Assembly: GCA_002300355.1 (NCBI GenBank)
Contig: NSGV01000001.1
Span: 4,836,001-4,900,000 of the forward strand
From: Streptomyces sp. TLI_235
GTDB lineage: Bacteria > Actinomycetota > Actinomycetes > Streptomycetales > Streptomycetaceae
Direction of reading: 5' to 3'
Length of the DNA: 64,000 bases
The notes under the pieces were generated by a model. The model had not been told where the DNA came from. It did no database searches and saw only the letters and a list, made by a program, of their open reading frames with translations. Positions 43,517-51,584 of the stretch are shown here, in pieces. A program made the position numbers and the translations under genes. Each line of letters starts with the position of its first letter. The first letter of the stretch is position 1.

Positions 43517-46231
43517 ATGTGGCAGTCGCTGCTCGACGCGTACCGGGAGCGGATCGTCGACACCGGACGCGAGCCGCTGTTCCTGCTGCTCCTGGGACTG
43601 CTGGCCTCCTTCCTCTTCATCCGCTTCAGCGTCCGGATGATCCGCCGCGGCACCAGCTGGTGGCCCGGGAACGTCACCCCCGGCGGCATGCACATCCACC
43701 ACGTGGTGTTCGGCCAGGCCCTGGTGCTGATCTGCGGCGTGGGCGCCTTCACCGTCCGCGGCAACGGCGGGCAGCTGTGGAACGTCCTCGCCGTCGGCTT
43801 CGGCATCGGCGCCGGCCTGGTGCTCGACGAGTTCGCGCTCGTCCTGCACCTGCAGGACGTCTACTGGAGCGAGCAGGGCCGCAAGTCCGTGGACGCGGTG
43901 ATCCTCGCGGTCGCCGTCATCGCCCTGCTGCTGATCGGCGAGCTGCCGCTCGGCGGCTTCAGCTCCCGGGTGACGGCCGGACAGCTCGTCGGCGCCGGCA
44001 TCCTGCTGCTGCTGGTCGCGATCAGCCTCTTCAAGGGCAAGATCTGGACCGGCCTGATCGGGGTGATGCTGCCGCCGCTCGCCATGGTCGGCGCCGTCCG
44101 GCTGGCCCGGCCGCAGAGCCCCTGGGCGCGCTGGCGCTACCGCACCCGGCCCAAGCGGATGGCCCGCGCGGAACGGCGGGACGCCCGGATCCACGCGCGG
44201 ATCGTCGCAGCCAAGACCTCCTTCTACAACGTGCTGGCCGGCGCCCCCGACGCGGCGGCCGCGCCCGCGGGAGCCGCACCGGCCGACCCGGCCCGGCCCG
44301 CGGAGCCGGCCACCGCACCGGCTTCCGCGACGACCCCTGCCCCGATTCCCGCTCCGACCCCGGCGCCTGCTGCGCCCGCAACCCCGCCCGCCGCGGCCCC
44401 GCCCAAGGCCCGCCCGGCCGCCCGCGACAGAGGAAAGGCATCCGCACCGGCCGCCGCCGAGCGCAGGCCCGCCCCGGCGGTGCCCGCCTGGCGCCGCCGC
44501 TTCGCCATCGGCGCCGAGTGGTACGTCCGGGTCGTCGCCCTGCTCAACCTGGTCGCCGGACTGATCGAACCCTTCCGCCAGCAGGTCCAACGGGCCAACC
44601 GAGGCGACTTCTTCACCCCCGTCCTGGTCGCCCCCGGCTTCACCGGCGCGCTATTCGCCGGGCTGCTCGCCGTCATGCTCCGCCGCCGCAAGCGGGCCGC
44701 CTGGATCGTCACCACCGTCCTGGCGGCGCTGTACACCGCACTGTTCGCCTGGGCGCTCGCCTACCCCGAGTACAGCGAACACCCCTTCAACTGGATCTCC
44801 GCCCTCGTCACCGTCGCCCTGCTCGCCGCCCTGCTGATCGGCCGGCCCGTCTTCGCCGCCCGCGGCACCCGCGGCAACGTGGTGCTGGCCGCCATCGTCC
44901 TGGTGGCCGGCGGCGCCCTGCTCACCGTCCTCGGCGCCGCGGTCGTCCGGGCCACCTACCCGGACACCCCGCCCTCCTGGGGCGACGCCTCGCTGTACGT
45001 GCTGCTGCGCCTGCTCACCCTCTCCGGCGTCGTCCAGGTCGCCGACGTCGACGTGCCCGGCTGGGTCGACCTCGGGATCAACCTGCTCGGCGCCGCCCTG
45101 CTGCTGGTCGCCCTGCGGGTGCTGTTCCGCTCCCCGCGCGGGCACGTCGAGCAGCGCCCCGAGGACGAGCAGCGGCTGCGCGAACTGCTCACCAGGCACG
45201 GCGCCCGCGACTCGCTCGGCTACTTCGCCCTCCGCCCCGACAAGGCGGTCTGCTGGTCGCCCTCCGGCAAGGCCGCCGTGCTGCACCGGGTGGTCAACGG
45301 GGTCGCCCTCGCCTCCGGCGACCCGATCGGCGACCCGGAGGCCTGGCCGCAGGCGATCGAGGTCTGGCAGCGGCAGCTGCGCGAGCAGGGCTGGATCCCG
45401 GCCGTCACCGGCGCAGGCGAGGCCGCCGCCACCGCCTACACCCGGGTCGCCGGGCTCCGCGCCCTGGAGTTCGGCGACGAGGCGCTCGTCGAGACCGCCG
45501 GCTTCACCCTTGAGGGGCGCGCCATGCGGCCGCTGCGGCAGGCCCACAGCCGAGTCCGAAAGGCCGGGTACCGCGCCGTCGTCCGCTACCACCGCGACAT
45601 CCCCGACGGGCAGATGGCCGACCTGATCCGGCTCGCCGACGCCTGGCGGCACGGCCGCACCGAACGCGGCTTCTCGATGGCCCTCGGCCGACTCGGCGAC
45701 CCCGCCGACGGCGACTGCCTGATGATCGAGTGCCGGGACGAGCACGACCGCACCTGCGCCCTGCTCAGCTTCGTGCCCTGGGGAGAACACGGACTCTCCC
45801 TCGACCTGATGCGCCGTGACCGGGAGTCCGACAACGGCCTGGTCGAGTTCATGGTCACCGAGCTGCTGCTGCGCGGCGCCGCCGGAGAACTGCAGGTCAC
45901 CCGGGTGTCGCTGAACTTCGCCATGTTCCGGGCGGTCTTCGAGGAGGGCGGCCGGCTCGGCGCCGGGCCCGTGCTGCGGCTGTGGCGCGCCGTGCTGCGC
46001 TTCCTCTCCCGCTGGTGGCAGCTGGAGTCGCTCTACCGGGCAAACGCCAAGTACCGGCCGGACTGGCAGCCCCGCTACCTGCTCTACGAGAAGTCCACCG
46101 AGCTGTTCGCGATCGGCCTGGCCAACGCCATGGCGGAGGGCTTCATCACCCGCCCGCGGCTGCCCGCCGTCCGCCGCCGCCGGCCGGCCGCTCACCCGGG
46201 CGGGGCAGCGGCGGATGCCCCGGGCGGCTGA
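43517..46231 (+). CDS. Large membrane protein with C-terminal MprF-like DUF2156 transferase domain (first copy)
   Basis: 904 aa. Residues about 10-230 form a first helical membrane module with a conserved GGMHIHHVVFGQ loop. A Pro/Ala linker (about 240-335) leads to a second membrane module (about 340-555), then the DUF2156 domain (about 565-880), the tandem GNAT fold that transfers amino acids from aminoacyl-tRNA to phosphatidylglycerol in MprF. Signature stretches: AVLHRVVNGVALASGDPIGDPEAW and ESDNGLVEFMVTELLLRGAAG. ATG 43517 has GGAGGT 10 bases upstream; GTG 43472 is an alternative. It heads a compact cluster with sortase, esterase and a second MprF-like protein. Confidence 0.88.
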   Translation: MWQSLLDAYRERIVDTGREPLFLLLLGLLASFLFIRFSVRMIRRGTSWWPGNVTPGGMHIHHVVFGQALVLICGVGAFTVRGNGGQLWNVLAVGFGIGAGLVLDEFALVLHLQDVYWSEQGRKSVDAVILAVAVIALLLIGELPLGGFSSRVTAGQLVGAGILLLLVAISLFKGKIWTGLIGVMLPPLAMVGAVRLARPQSPWARWRYRTRPKRMARAERRDARIHARIVAAKTSFYNVLAGAPDAAAAPAGAAPADPARPAEPATAPASATTPAPIPAPTPAPAAPATPPAAAPPKARPAARDRGKASAPAAAERRPAPAVPAWRRRFAIGAEWYVRVVALLNLVAGLIEPFRQQVQRANRGDFFTPVLVAPGFTGALFAGLLAVMLRRRKRAAWIVTTVLAALYTALFAWALAYPEYSEHPFNWISALVTVALLAALLIGRPVFAARGTRGNVVLAAIVLVAGGALLTVLGAAVVRATYPDTPPSWGDASLYVLLRLLTLSGVVQVADVDVPGWVDLGINLLGAALLLVALRVLFRSPRGHVEQRPEDEQRLRELLTRHGARDSLGYFALRPDKAVCWSPSGKAAVLHRVVNGVALASGDPIGDPEAWPQAIEVWQRQLREQGWIPAVTGAGEAAATAYTRVAGLRALEFGDEALVETAGFTLEGRAMRPLRQAHSRVRKAGYRAVVRYHRDIPDGQMADLIRLADAWRHGRTERGFSMALGRLGDPADGDCLMIECRDEHDRTCALLSFVPWGEHGLSLDLMRRDRESDNGLVEFMVTELLLRGAAGELQVTRVSLNFAMFRAVFEEGGRLGAGPVLRLWRAVLRFLSRWWQLESLYRANAKYRPDWQPRYLLYEKSTELFAIGLANAMAEGFITRPRLPAVRRRRPAAHPGGAAADAPGG

Positions 46232-46286
46232 CGGCCCTTCACTTGAGACGGGCCGCCGACGGCGGCCCGACGGACGGGAGCACGGG

Positions 46287-46916
46287 TTGGGCGGACAGCA
46301 CAGAAGTCCCTGGCCGGGCACCCTGGCGGCCGGCGCCGCCCTCGTGCTCGGCGCCTGGATGCTGCACGGCGGCGGCCTCGTCCTGCCCCCGCTGCCCACC
46401 GCCCAGCAGGGTGTCGACGCGCTCGGCCTGCCCATCGTCGTCGCCCCGCCGATGCCCCGCGCCGCGCCCACCCGGATCCGGATCCGCAGCGCCGGCGTCG
46501 ACGCGCCCGTCACCGGCCTCGCCCTCGACGGCGACGGCCGACTCCAGCCGCCGCCCGAGGACGACGCGAACCTGGCCGGCTGGTACGCGGCCGGCGCCGC
46601 CCCCGGCGAGAGCGGCACCGCCGTACTGGCCGGCCACGTCGACACCAGCAGCGGCCCCGCCGTCTTCTACCGGCTCGGCACCCTGCACCGCGGCGACCAG
46701 GTGGAGATCGTCCGGGCCGACCGCTCCACCGCGTACTTCGCCGTCGACGGCGTCGAGGTCTACCCCAAGAAGGAGTTCCCCGACCGGAAGGTCTACGCCG
46801 CCGCGCCCAACGCCCAGCTGCGGCTGATCACCTGCGGCGGCGGATTCACCCGGCAGACGGGCTACGACGGCAACGTCGTCGTCTACGCCCACCTCGTCCG
46901 CGCCGACGCCGCCTGA
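46287..46916 (+). CDS. Class F sortase
   Basis: 209 aa. One N-terminal membrane helix (about 10-30), then a sortase barrel with catalytic His117 (LAGHVDTSSGPAVFYRLG) and Cys183 (LRLITCGGG). The DANLAGWYAAGAAPGESGTAVLAGH block is typical of actinobacterial class F enzymes. The start is TTG 46287, the only in-frame start with a good ribosome site (GGGAG, 6 bases). It lies between an MprF-like protein and an esterase. I found no LPXTG-like sorting signal in the neighbouring proteins, so its substrate must be elsewhere or it may act differently. Confidence 0.88.
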   Translation: MGGQHRSPWPGTLAAGAALVLGAWMLHGGGLVLPPLPTAQQGVDALGLPIVVAPPMPRAAPTRIRIRSAGVDAPVTGLALDGDGRLQPPPEDDANLAGWYAAGAAPGESGTAVLAGHVDTSSGPAVFYRLGTLHRGDQVEIVRADRSTAYFAVDGVEVYPKKEFPDRKVYAAAPNAQLRLITCGGGFTRQTGYDGNVVVYAHLVRADAA

Positions 46917-46933
46917 CCGGCGGGGGCAGCCCG

Positions 46934-48253
46934 ATGAACCGCAGCCTCGCCGCCTCGAACCCGCTCGACTGGCCGATCACCACCGGCGTCGTCCCCTACA
47001 CCCTGCTGGTCGCCGGCAGCGCCGCGCTGCTGCTGCTCGTCCTCGTCCCGGCGCCGCGCTGGTGGCCGCTGCGGCTGCCGGCCGCCGCCCTCGGGGCGGC
47101 CGCGGCGGGCGTGCTGGTCGCCCTCACCGTCAACACCTGGTGGCAGCCCTTCGCCGGCGGGCTGCCGGACGAGGTCACCGGGTGGATCGCGCTCGCCCTG
47201 TTCGGCCTCGCCCTCGCCGTCGCCCGCTTCGTCCCCACCGCCCCGCCGCGCACCGTCGGCAAGGTGCTCGTCCCGGCCGCCGCCGTCCTGGTCGCCGTCA
47301 TGGCCGCCTCCCAGGTCAACCGCTTCTACGACGAGTACGGGACGCTGCGCGCGATGCTCGCCCCGGCCACCCAGGCGCTGCCCACCGGCCGCGACCCGCA
47401 CACCGTCGCCGCCCCGCCCGGCGGCCCGCTCGCGCAGGTCTGGCACCCGCCGCCCGGCCTGCCCGCCCGCGGCACCCTCGCCCGGACCCCGATCCCCGGC
47501 ACGAAATCCGGCTTCGAGGCCCGCGACGCCTACGTCTGGCTGCCGCCCGCCTACCGGGCCAGCCCACGCCCGCTGCTGCCCGTCCTGGTACTGATGGCCG
47601 GCCAGCCCGGCAGCCCCTCCGACTGGGTCTCCTCCGGGCAGCTGGAGACCACCATGAACGCCTTCGCCGCCGCCCACGGCGGCCTCGCGCCGATCGTGCT
47701 GATGGTCGACCAGACCGGCTCCACCTGGGGCAACAGCCTCTGCATGGACTCGCGGACCGCCCGCGCCCAGACCTACCTCGCCGAGGACGTGCCCGACTGG
47801 GCCCGCCACCACCTGCAGACCGCCGAGGGCCGCCGCGCGTGGGCCATCGGCGGCCTCTCGCTCGGCGGCACGTGCGCCCTCCAACTCGCCGTCAACGTCC
47901 CCCGCGTCTACGGCACCCTCCTCGACATCTCGGGCCAGCGGGAACCCACCCTCGGCAGCCACCAGAAGACGGTGGACACCGCCTTCGGCGGCGACGAGGC
48001 CGCCTTCGACGCCGTCGACCCGCTGCACGTGACGGCCCGGGAGAGGTTCCCGGACACCGCCGTGACCTTCGTGGTCGGCGACGCCGACGGCGAGTACGGG
48101 CCCCAGCAGCGCGAGGTGCACACCGCCGCCGTCGCCGCCGGCATGAAGGCCCGGTTCATGACCGTGCCGGGCGGCCACGACTGGAACACCTTCCGCGCCG
48201 GACTCGCCGACAACGTGACCTGGCTCGCCCAGCAGACGGGACTGATCACATGA
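46934..48253 (+). CDS. Membrane-anchored esterase of the alpha/beta hydrolase (Ag85/EsD-like) fold
   Basis: 439 aa. Residues about 15-125 hold about four membrane helices. The extracytoplasmic domain that follows is an esterase-D/antigen-85-like hydrolase with nucleophile Ser309 (GGLSLGGTC), a likely Asp in VVGDADGEYG and His in PGGHDWNTFRAGL. In mycobacteria and corynebacteria such folds transfer or remove acyl groups on envelope lipids. The stop overlaps the start of the next MprF-like gene (ATGA), so they are co-translated. An attractive inference is that it hydrolyses aminoacyl-phosphatidylglycerol made by the flanking transferases. Start ATG 46934 follows GGGGGCAGCCCG. Confidence 0.88.
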   Translation: MNRSLAASNPLDWPITTGVVPYTLLVAGSAALLLLVLVPAPRWWPLRLPAAALGAAAAGVLVALTVNTWWQPFAGGLPDEVTGWIALALFGLALAVARFVPTAPPRTVGKVLVPAAAVLVAVMAASQVNRFYDEYGTLRAMLAPATQALPTGRDPHTVAAPPGGPLAQVWHPPPGLPARGTLARTPIPGTKSGFEARDAYVWLPPAYRASPRPLLPVLVLMAGQPGSPSDWVSSGQLETTMNAFAAAHGGLAPIVLMVDQTGSTWGNSLCMDSRTARAQTYLAEDVPDWARHHLQTAEGRRAWAIGGLSLGGTCALQLAVNVPRVYGTLLDISGQREPTLGSHQKTVDTAFGGDEAAFDAVDPLHVTARERFPDTAVTFVVGDADGEYGPQQREVHTAAVAAGMKARFMTVPGGHDWNTFRAGLADNVTWLAQQTGLIT

Positions 48254-50775
48254 CCGAACCCACCGCCGAGACCGCCGACAAGGCCCCCGTCCGGCCGCAA
48301 CCCGACTACGGCAGCCGCCCGGTGCGACTGGCCGCGGCCGCCCTCGCCCAGCTGCGCCGGGCACCGTTCAGCCTCGCCCTGATCGCCGCCCTGTGGGTGG
48401 TCGGCGCGGCCACCGGAAGCCTCGGCACCGGGCCGTCCGACTCCCTGCTGCCGTACGTCGGCGTCGGCATCCCCAGCCTCGCCGACGGCCACTGGTGGAC
48501 CCCGGTGAGTTCGCTGTCCTGGTGCTCCGGCATCGGCTCGTACGTCGTCACCAGCCTGCTGCTGGCGGTGTTCGGGCCGTTCGCCGAACTGCGGCTCGGC
48601 ACCGCCCTCGCCGGGGCCGTGCTGCTCGGCGGGCAGATCGCCGGCACCCTGCTCGGCACCGCCGCCGTCCGGATCGGGGTCTCCGCCGACCTCGGCTGGA
48701 CGAAGGCGATCCAGGACCAGATCGCGGTCGGCCCGACCACCGGGGTGTCCGCGCTCGGCGCGGTCGTCAGCTTCCGGCTCACCGCGCTCTGGCGGCGCCG
48801 GCTGCGGCTGGTGGTCGTCCTGGTGCCGCTGGTGCTGATGCTCTACGTCGGCCACCTGCAGGGCGTGCAGCGGGTCGCCGCGGTGCTCGCCGGGCTCGCC
48901 GCCGGCACCCTGATGCACCGCCACCGCGGCCACCGCCCGCACCGTGCCTCGCACACCGAGACCCGGGTACTGGTGGCGCTCACCCTGGCGGCCGCCGCGA
49001 TCGGGCCGCTCGTCGCCTCGCTCTACCGGGACGCCATCGGCCCGTTCAACACCCTCGCCGACCTGTACTTCTCGCACGTGCCCTCCGGCGCGGAGGCCGC
49101 CGACGCCTGCGCCGAGTCGGCCAGAGCGTGCGCGCACGCCCACTCCGCCGTCCGCTACTTCGACTCGCCGGGCCGGCTGATGGCCGCCCTGGTGCCCGTC
49201 CTGCTGCTGGTCCTCGCCGAGGGGCTGCGCCGCGGGCTGCGGCTCGCCTGGTGGATCACCGTGCTGACCGAACTCGCCTGGGTCGGGGTGCTCTGGTGGC
49301 TGCTGGCGATCAACTACGACGAGTTCGCCAAGGACGGCGGCACCGGCCTGCTGTTCGAGCTCATCGGCGAGGCCCTGCTGCTGCCGGTGGCGATGCTGGT
49401 GCTGCAGGTGGTGACCCGGCTCAGCTTCGACCAGCGGATGGCGCCCCGGGTGCGGAACCGGCTCGCCGCGGTGGTCGGCACCGCGCTGCTGGTGTGCTGC
49501 GGCGCGTACGTCGGCATCGGCTGGCTGCTGCGCGACCAGTACGAGCCGGACGCCACCGCCGCGGAGCTGGCCGCCGGACTGCCCTCGGTGCTGCTGCCGC
49601 CCGCCTACGACGAACTGCTGCCGGACCGCCCGATCGCCTCCGGCGGCGGTGCGCAGGCGCTGGAGATCGCGGTCGGCCTGGTGTTCTGGGCGGTCGCGCT
49701 GACCGCCCTGCTGACGGCCTTCCGGCGGCCGGTCGTGCACGCGGACGCCGAGGACACGGCCCGGGCCCGCGCCCTGCTCACCGAGTACGGCGGCTCCACC
49801 CTCTCCTTCATCTCCACCTGGGACGGCAACCACTACTGGTTCGACGCGGAGGGCCGGGCCGCGGTGCCCTACCGGGTGATCGCCACGGTGGCGCTCACCA
49901 CCGGCGACCCGTTCGGCGACCCGGAGGCCCGGCAGCGGGCGGTGGCCGGCTTCGCCCGGTACTGCGACACCCGCGGCTGGACGCCGTGCTTCTACAGCGT
50001 CACCGCGGACGCCCGGCAGGCCGCCGAGCGGCTCGGCTGGCGCTCCCTCCAGGTGGCCGAGGACACCGTGGTGCCGCTGCCCGACCTGGCCTTCACCGGC
50101 AAGCGGTGGCAGGACATCCGCACCTCGCTCAACAAGGCCGGCAAGCAGGGCATCACCGCCGAGTGGTGGACCTACCGGGAGGCGCCGATCGGCATCCGCG
50201 ACCAGATCCGATCGATCTCCGAGGAGTGGGTCTCCGACAAGGGGCTGCCGGAGATGGGCTTCACCCTCGGCGGGCTGGCCGAGCTCGACGACCCGGCGGT
50301 GCGGATGCTCGTCGCGGTGGACGGCGACCGCACCGTGCACGGGCTGACCAGCTGGATGCCGGTCTACGAGGCCGGGCAGCCGGTCGGCTGGACGCTGGAC
50401 TTCATGCGCCGCCGCTCGGAGGGCTTCCGCGGGGTGATGGAGTTCCTGTTCGCCTCGGCCGCGCTCGGCTTCAAGGAGGAGGGCGCGCGCTGGCTCAGCC
50501 TCTCCGGGGCGCCGCTGGCCCGCTCCGACCGCGGCGAGCCGCCGACCGCGCTGCAGCGGATGCTCGACTGGATGGGCCGGGTGCTGGAGCCGGTGTACGG
50601 CTTCCGCTCGCTGCTCGCCTTCAAGGCGAAGTTCCAGCCCGAGTACCGGCCCATGTACATGGTCTATCCGGACCCGGCGGCGCTGCCCGCGATCACCCGG
50701 GCGATCGGCAAGGCCTACCTGCCGCACATGACCCCGGGGCAGGGGGTGCGGCTGATGCGCAGGCTCTCCGCCTGA
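48250..50775 (+). CDS. Rhomboid-like membrane domain fused to MprF-type DUF2156 transferase (second copy)
   Basis: 841 aa. The first about 230 residues resemble a rhomboid-type six-helix bundle, followed by further helices to about 500; I do not see a clear GxSG/His catalytic dyad, so it is probably a pseudo-rhomboid. The C-terminal about 330 residues form DUF2156 (STWDGNHYWFDAEGRAAVPYRVI, ALTTGDPFGDPEAR, TLDFMRRRSEGFRGVMEFLFASAA). ATG 48250 overlaps the esterase stop. Together with the first copy it suggests two enzymes of different lipid or amino-acid specificity. The gene is convergent with ssgG. Confidence 0.9.
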   Translation: MTEPTAETADKAPVRPQPDYGSRPVRLAAAALAQLRRAPFSLALIAALWVVGAATGSLGTGPSDSLLPYVGVGIPSLADGHWWTPVSSLSWCSGIGSYVVTSLLLAVFGPFAELRLGTALAGAVLLGGQIAGTLLGTAAVRIGVSADLGWTKAIQDQIAVGPTTGVSALGAVVSFRLTALWRRRLRLVVVLVPLVLMLYVGHLQGVQRVAAVLAGLAAGTLMHRHRGHRPHRASHTETRVLVALTLAAAAIGPLVASLYRDAIGPFNTLADLYFSHVPSGAEAADACAESARACAHAHSAVRYFDSPGRLMAALVPVLLLVLAEGLRRGLRLAWWITVLTELAWVGVLWWLLAINYDEFAKDGGTGLLFELIGEALLLPVAMLVLQVVTRLSFDQRMAPRVRNRLAAVVGTALLVCCGAYVGIGWLLRDQYEPDATAAELAAGLPSVLLPPAYDELLPDRPIASGGGAQALEIAVGLVFWAVALTALLTAFRRPVVHADAEDTARARALLTEYGGSTLSFISTWDGNHYWFDAEGRAAVPYRVIATVALTTGDPFGDPEARQRAVAGFARYCDTRGWTPCFYSVTADARQAAERLGWRSLQVAEDTVVPLPDLAFTGKRWQDIRTSLNKAGKQGITAEWWTYREAPIGIRDQIRSISEEWVSDKGLPEMGFTLGGLAELDDPAVRMLVAVDGDRTVHGLTSWMPVYEAGQPVGWTLDFMRRRSEGFRGVMEFLFASAALGFKEEGARWLSLSGAPLARSDRGEPPTALQRMLDWMGRVLEPVYGFRSLLAFKAKFQPEYRPMYMVYPDPAALPAITRAIGKAYLPHMTPGQGVRLMRRLSA

Positions 50776-50783
50776 GGGCCGTG

Positions 50784-51221
50784 TCAGCCCAGCAGTTCGG
50801 CGAGCGCCCGGTCGGCGTCCAGCAGCAGCGCCTCCTCGCCGTCCGGCACGGCGAGGAAGGTCTCCCACAGGAAGTGCCGCAGCTTGTCACCGTCGAACTG
50901 GAGCAGGGCCACGCCCTCGGCGGAGCGCAGCTCCAGCATGGTGCGTCCGGCCGCGGCCGGACGCAGGTGCACGTCGCCGAGGCCGCTGGGCGCGTCCAGG
51001 CCGGCCGCCAGCAGCCACCGGGCGAAGACCCACTCGACCTCAGGCGGGGCCTCGGGCAGCGGGGTGCCGTCCAGGGAGAACTCGGCGGGGAAGGCCATCC
51101 GGACGGCCAGCGGGTCGTCCGACCGGTAGCGCAGGGCGACCCGTAGTACGGCGGTGCGGTGGGTGGTGACGAAGAGGCGGGCCTGGACGATCTGTTCGAC
51201 GACGATGGGCGCTGCAGTCAT
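50784..51221 (-). CDS. ssgG: SsgA-like sporulation/cell-division protein
   Basis: 145 aa, normal for SsgA-like proteins (SALPs), which occur only in morphologically complex actinomycetes and control sporulation-specific division and wall remodelling. Family blocks: the N-terminal RLFVTTHRTAVLRVALRYRSDDPLAVRMAF, then LPEAPPEVEWVFARWLLAAGL and GDVHLRPA. By position it corresponds to S. coelicolor SsgG, which helps control septum placement. The symbol rests on synteny as I remember it. ATG 51221 has GGGAGGA upstream. It is convergent with the MprF-like gene, only 8 bases apart. Confidence 0.9.
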   Translation of the reverse strand: MTAAPIVVEQIVQARLFVTTHRTAVLRVALRYRSDDPLAVRMAFPAEFSLDGTPLPEAPPEVEWVFARWLLAAGLDAPSGLGDVHLRPAAAGRTMLELRSAEGVALLQFDGDKLRHFLWETFLAVPDGEEALLLDADRALAELLG

Positions 51222-51584
51222 GGCGATTCCTCCCGATGTCGTCCTGCCCCGGAGTTCGCGGGCGGAACGTGTGACGTGTGTGGGTTCTGTGACGGCCGGG
51301 GTGCGGCCGGTCGGACGGGGAGAGCGGGGGAGGGGCCGCTTCTTACCCGGCCCGCGGTGTGAGTCCGGTCACCGTCGGAGTCGGAAGCCGCCGGCCGCCG
51401 CATCCGGGAAAGCGGCCGGTGGCAGGGTGATCACCGGGCCGGCCGCGGGCGCTGTGCAACGGTCGAGCCTGAGTGGGCCGGGTGGCGCGGGCCGGTAGGC
51501 TGGGCTGGTTGTCCGACCACTGCCCGACTGCCGGCCGGGGCCGTGAAAACCGCCCCTGACCTGCGACGATCCCCTCCGGAGCCC
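51222..51584. promoter_or_regulatory. Divergent region between ssgG and the helicase gene
   Basis: 363 bases. GCCGCCGGCCGC (51387-51398) and GCGGCCGGTGGC (51412-51423) can form a hairpin with one mismatch. A -10-like TAGGCT lies at 51496-51501, giving a leader of about 75 bases for the helicase. No convincing -35, operator or gene. Confidence 0.4.

Noticed and set aside
46287..46916. LPXTG or LAXTG substrate for the sortase in the neighbouring genes
   Set aside because: Reading the C-termini of the MprF-like, esterase, WXG100 and chitinase proteins showed no sorting motif followed by a helix and basic tail.
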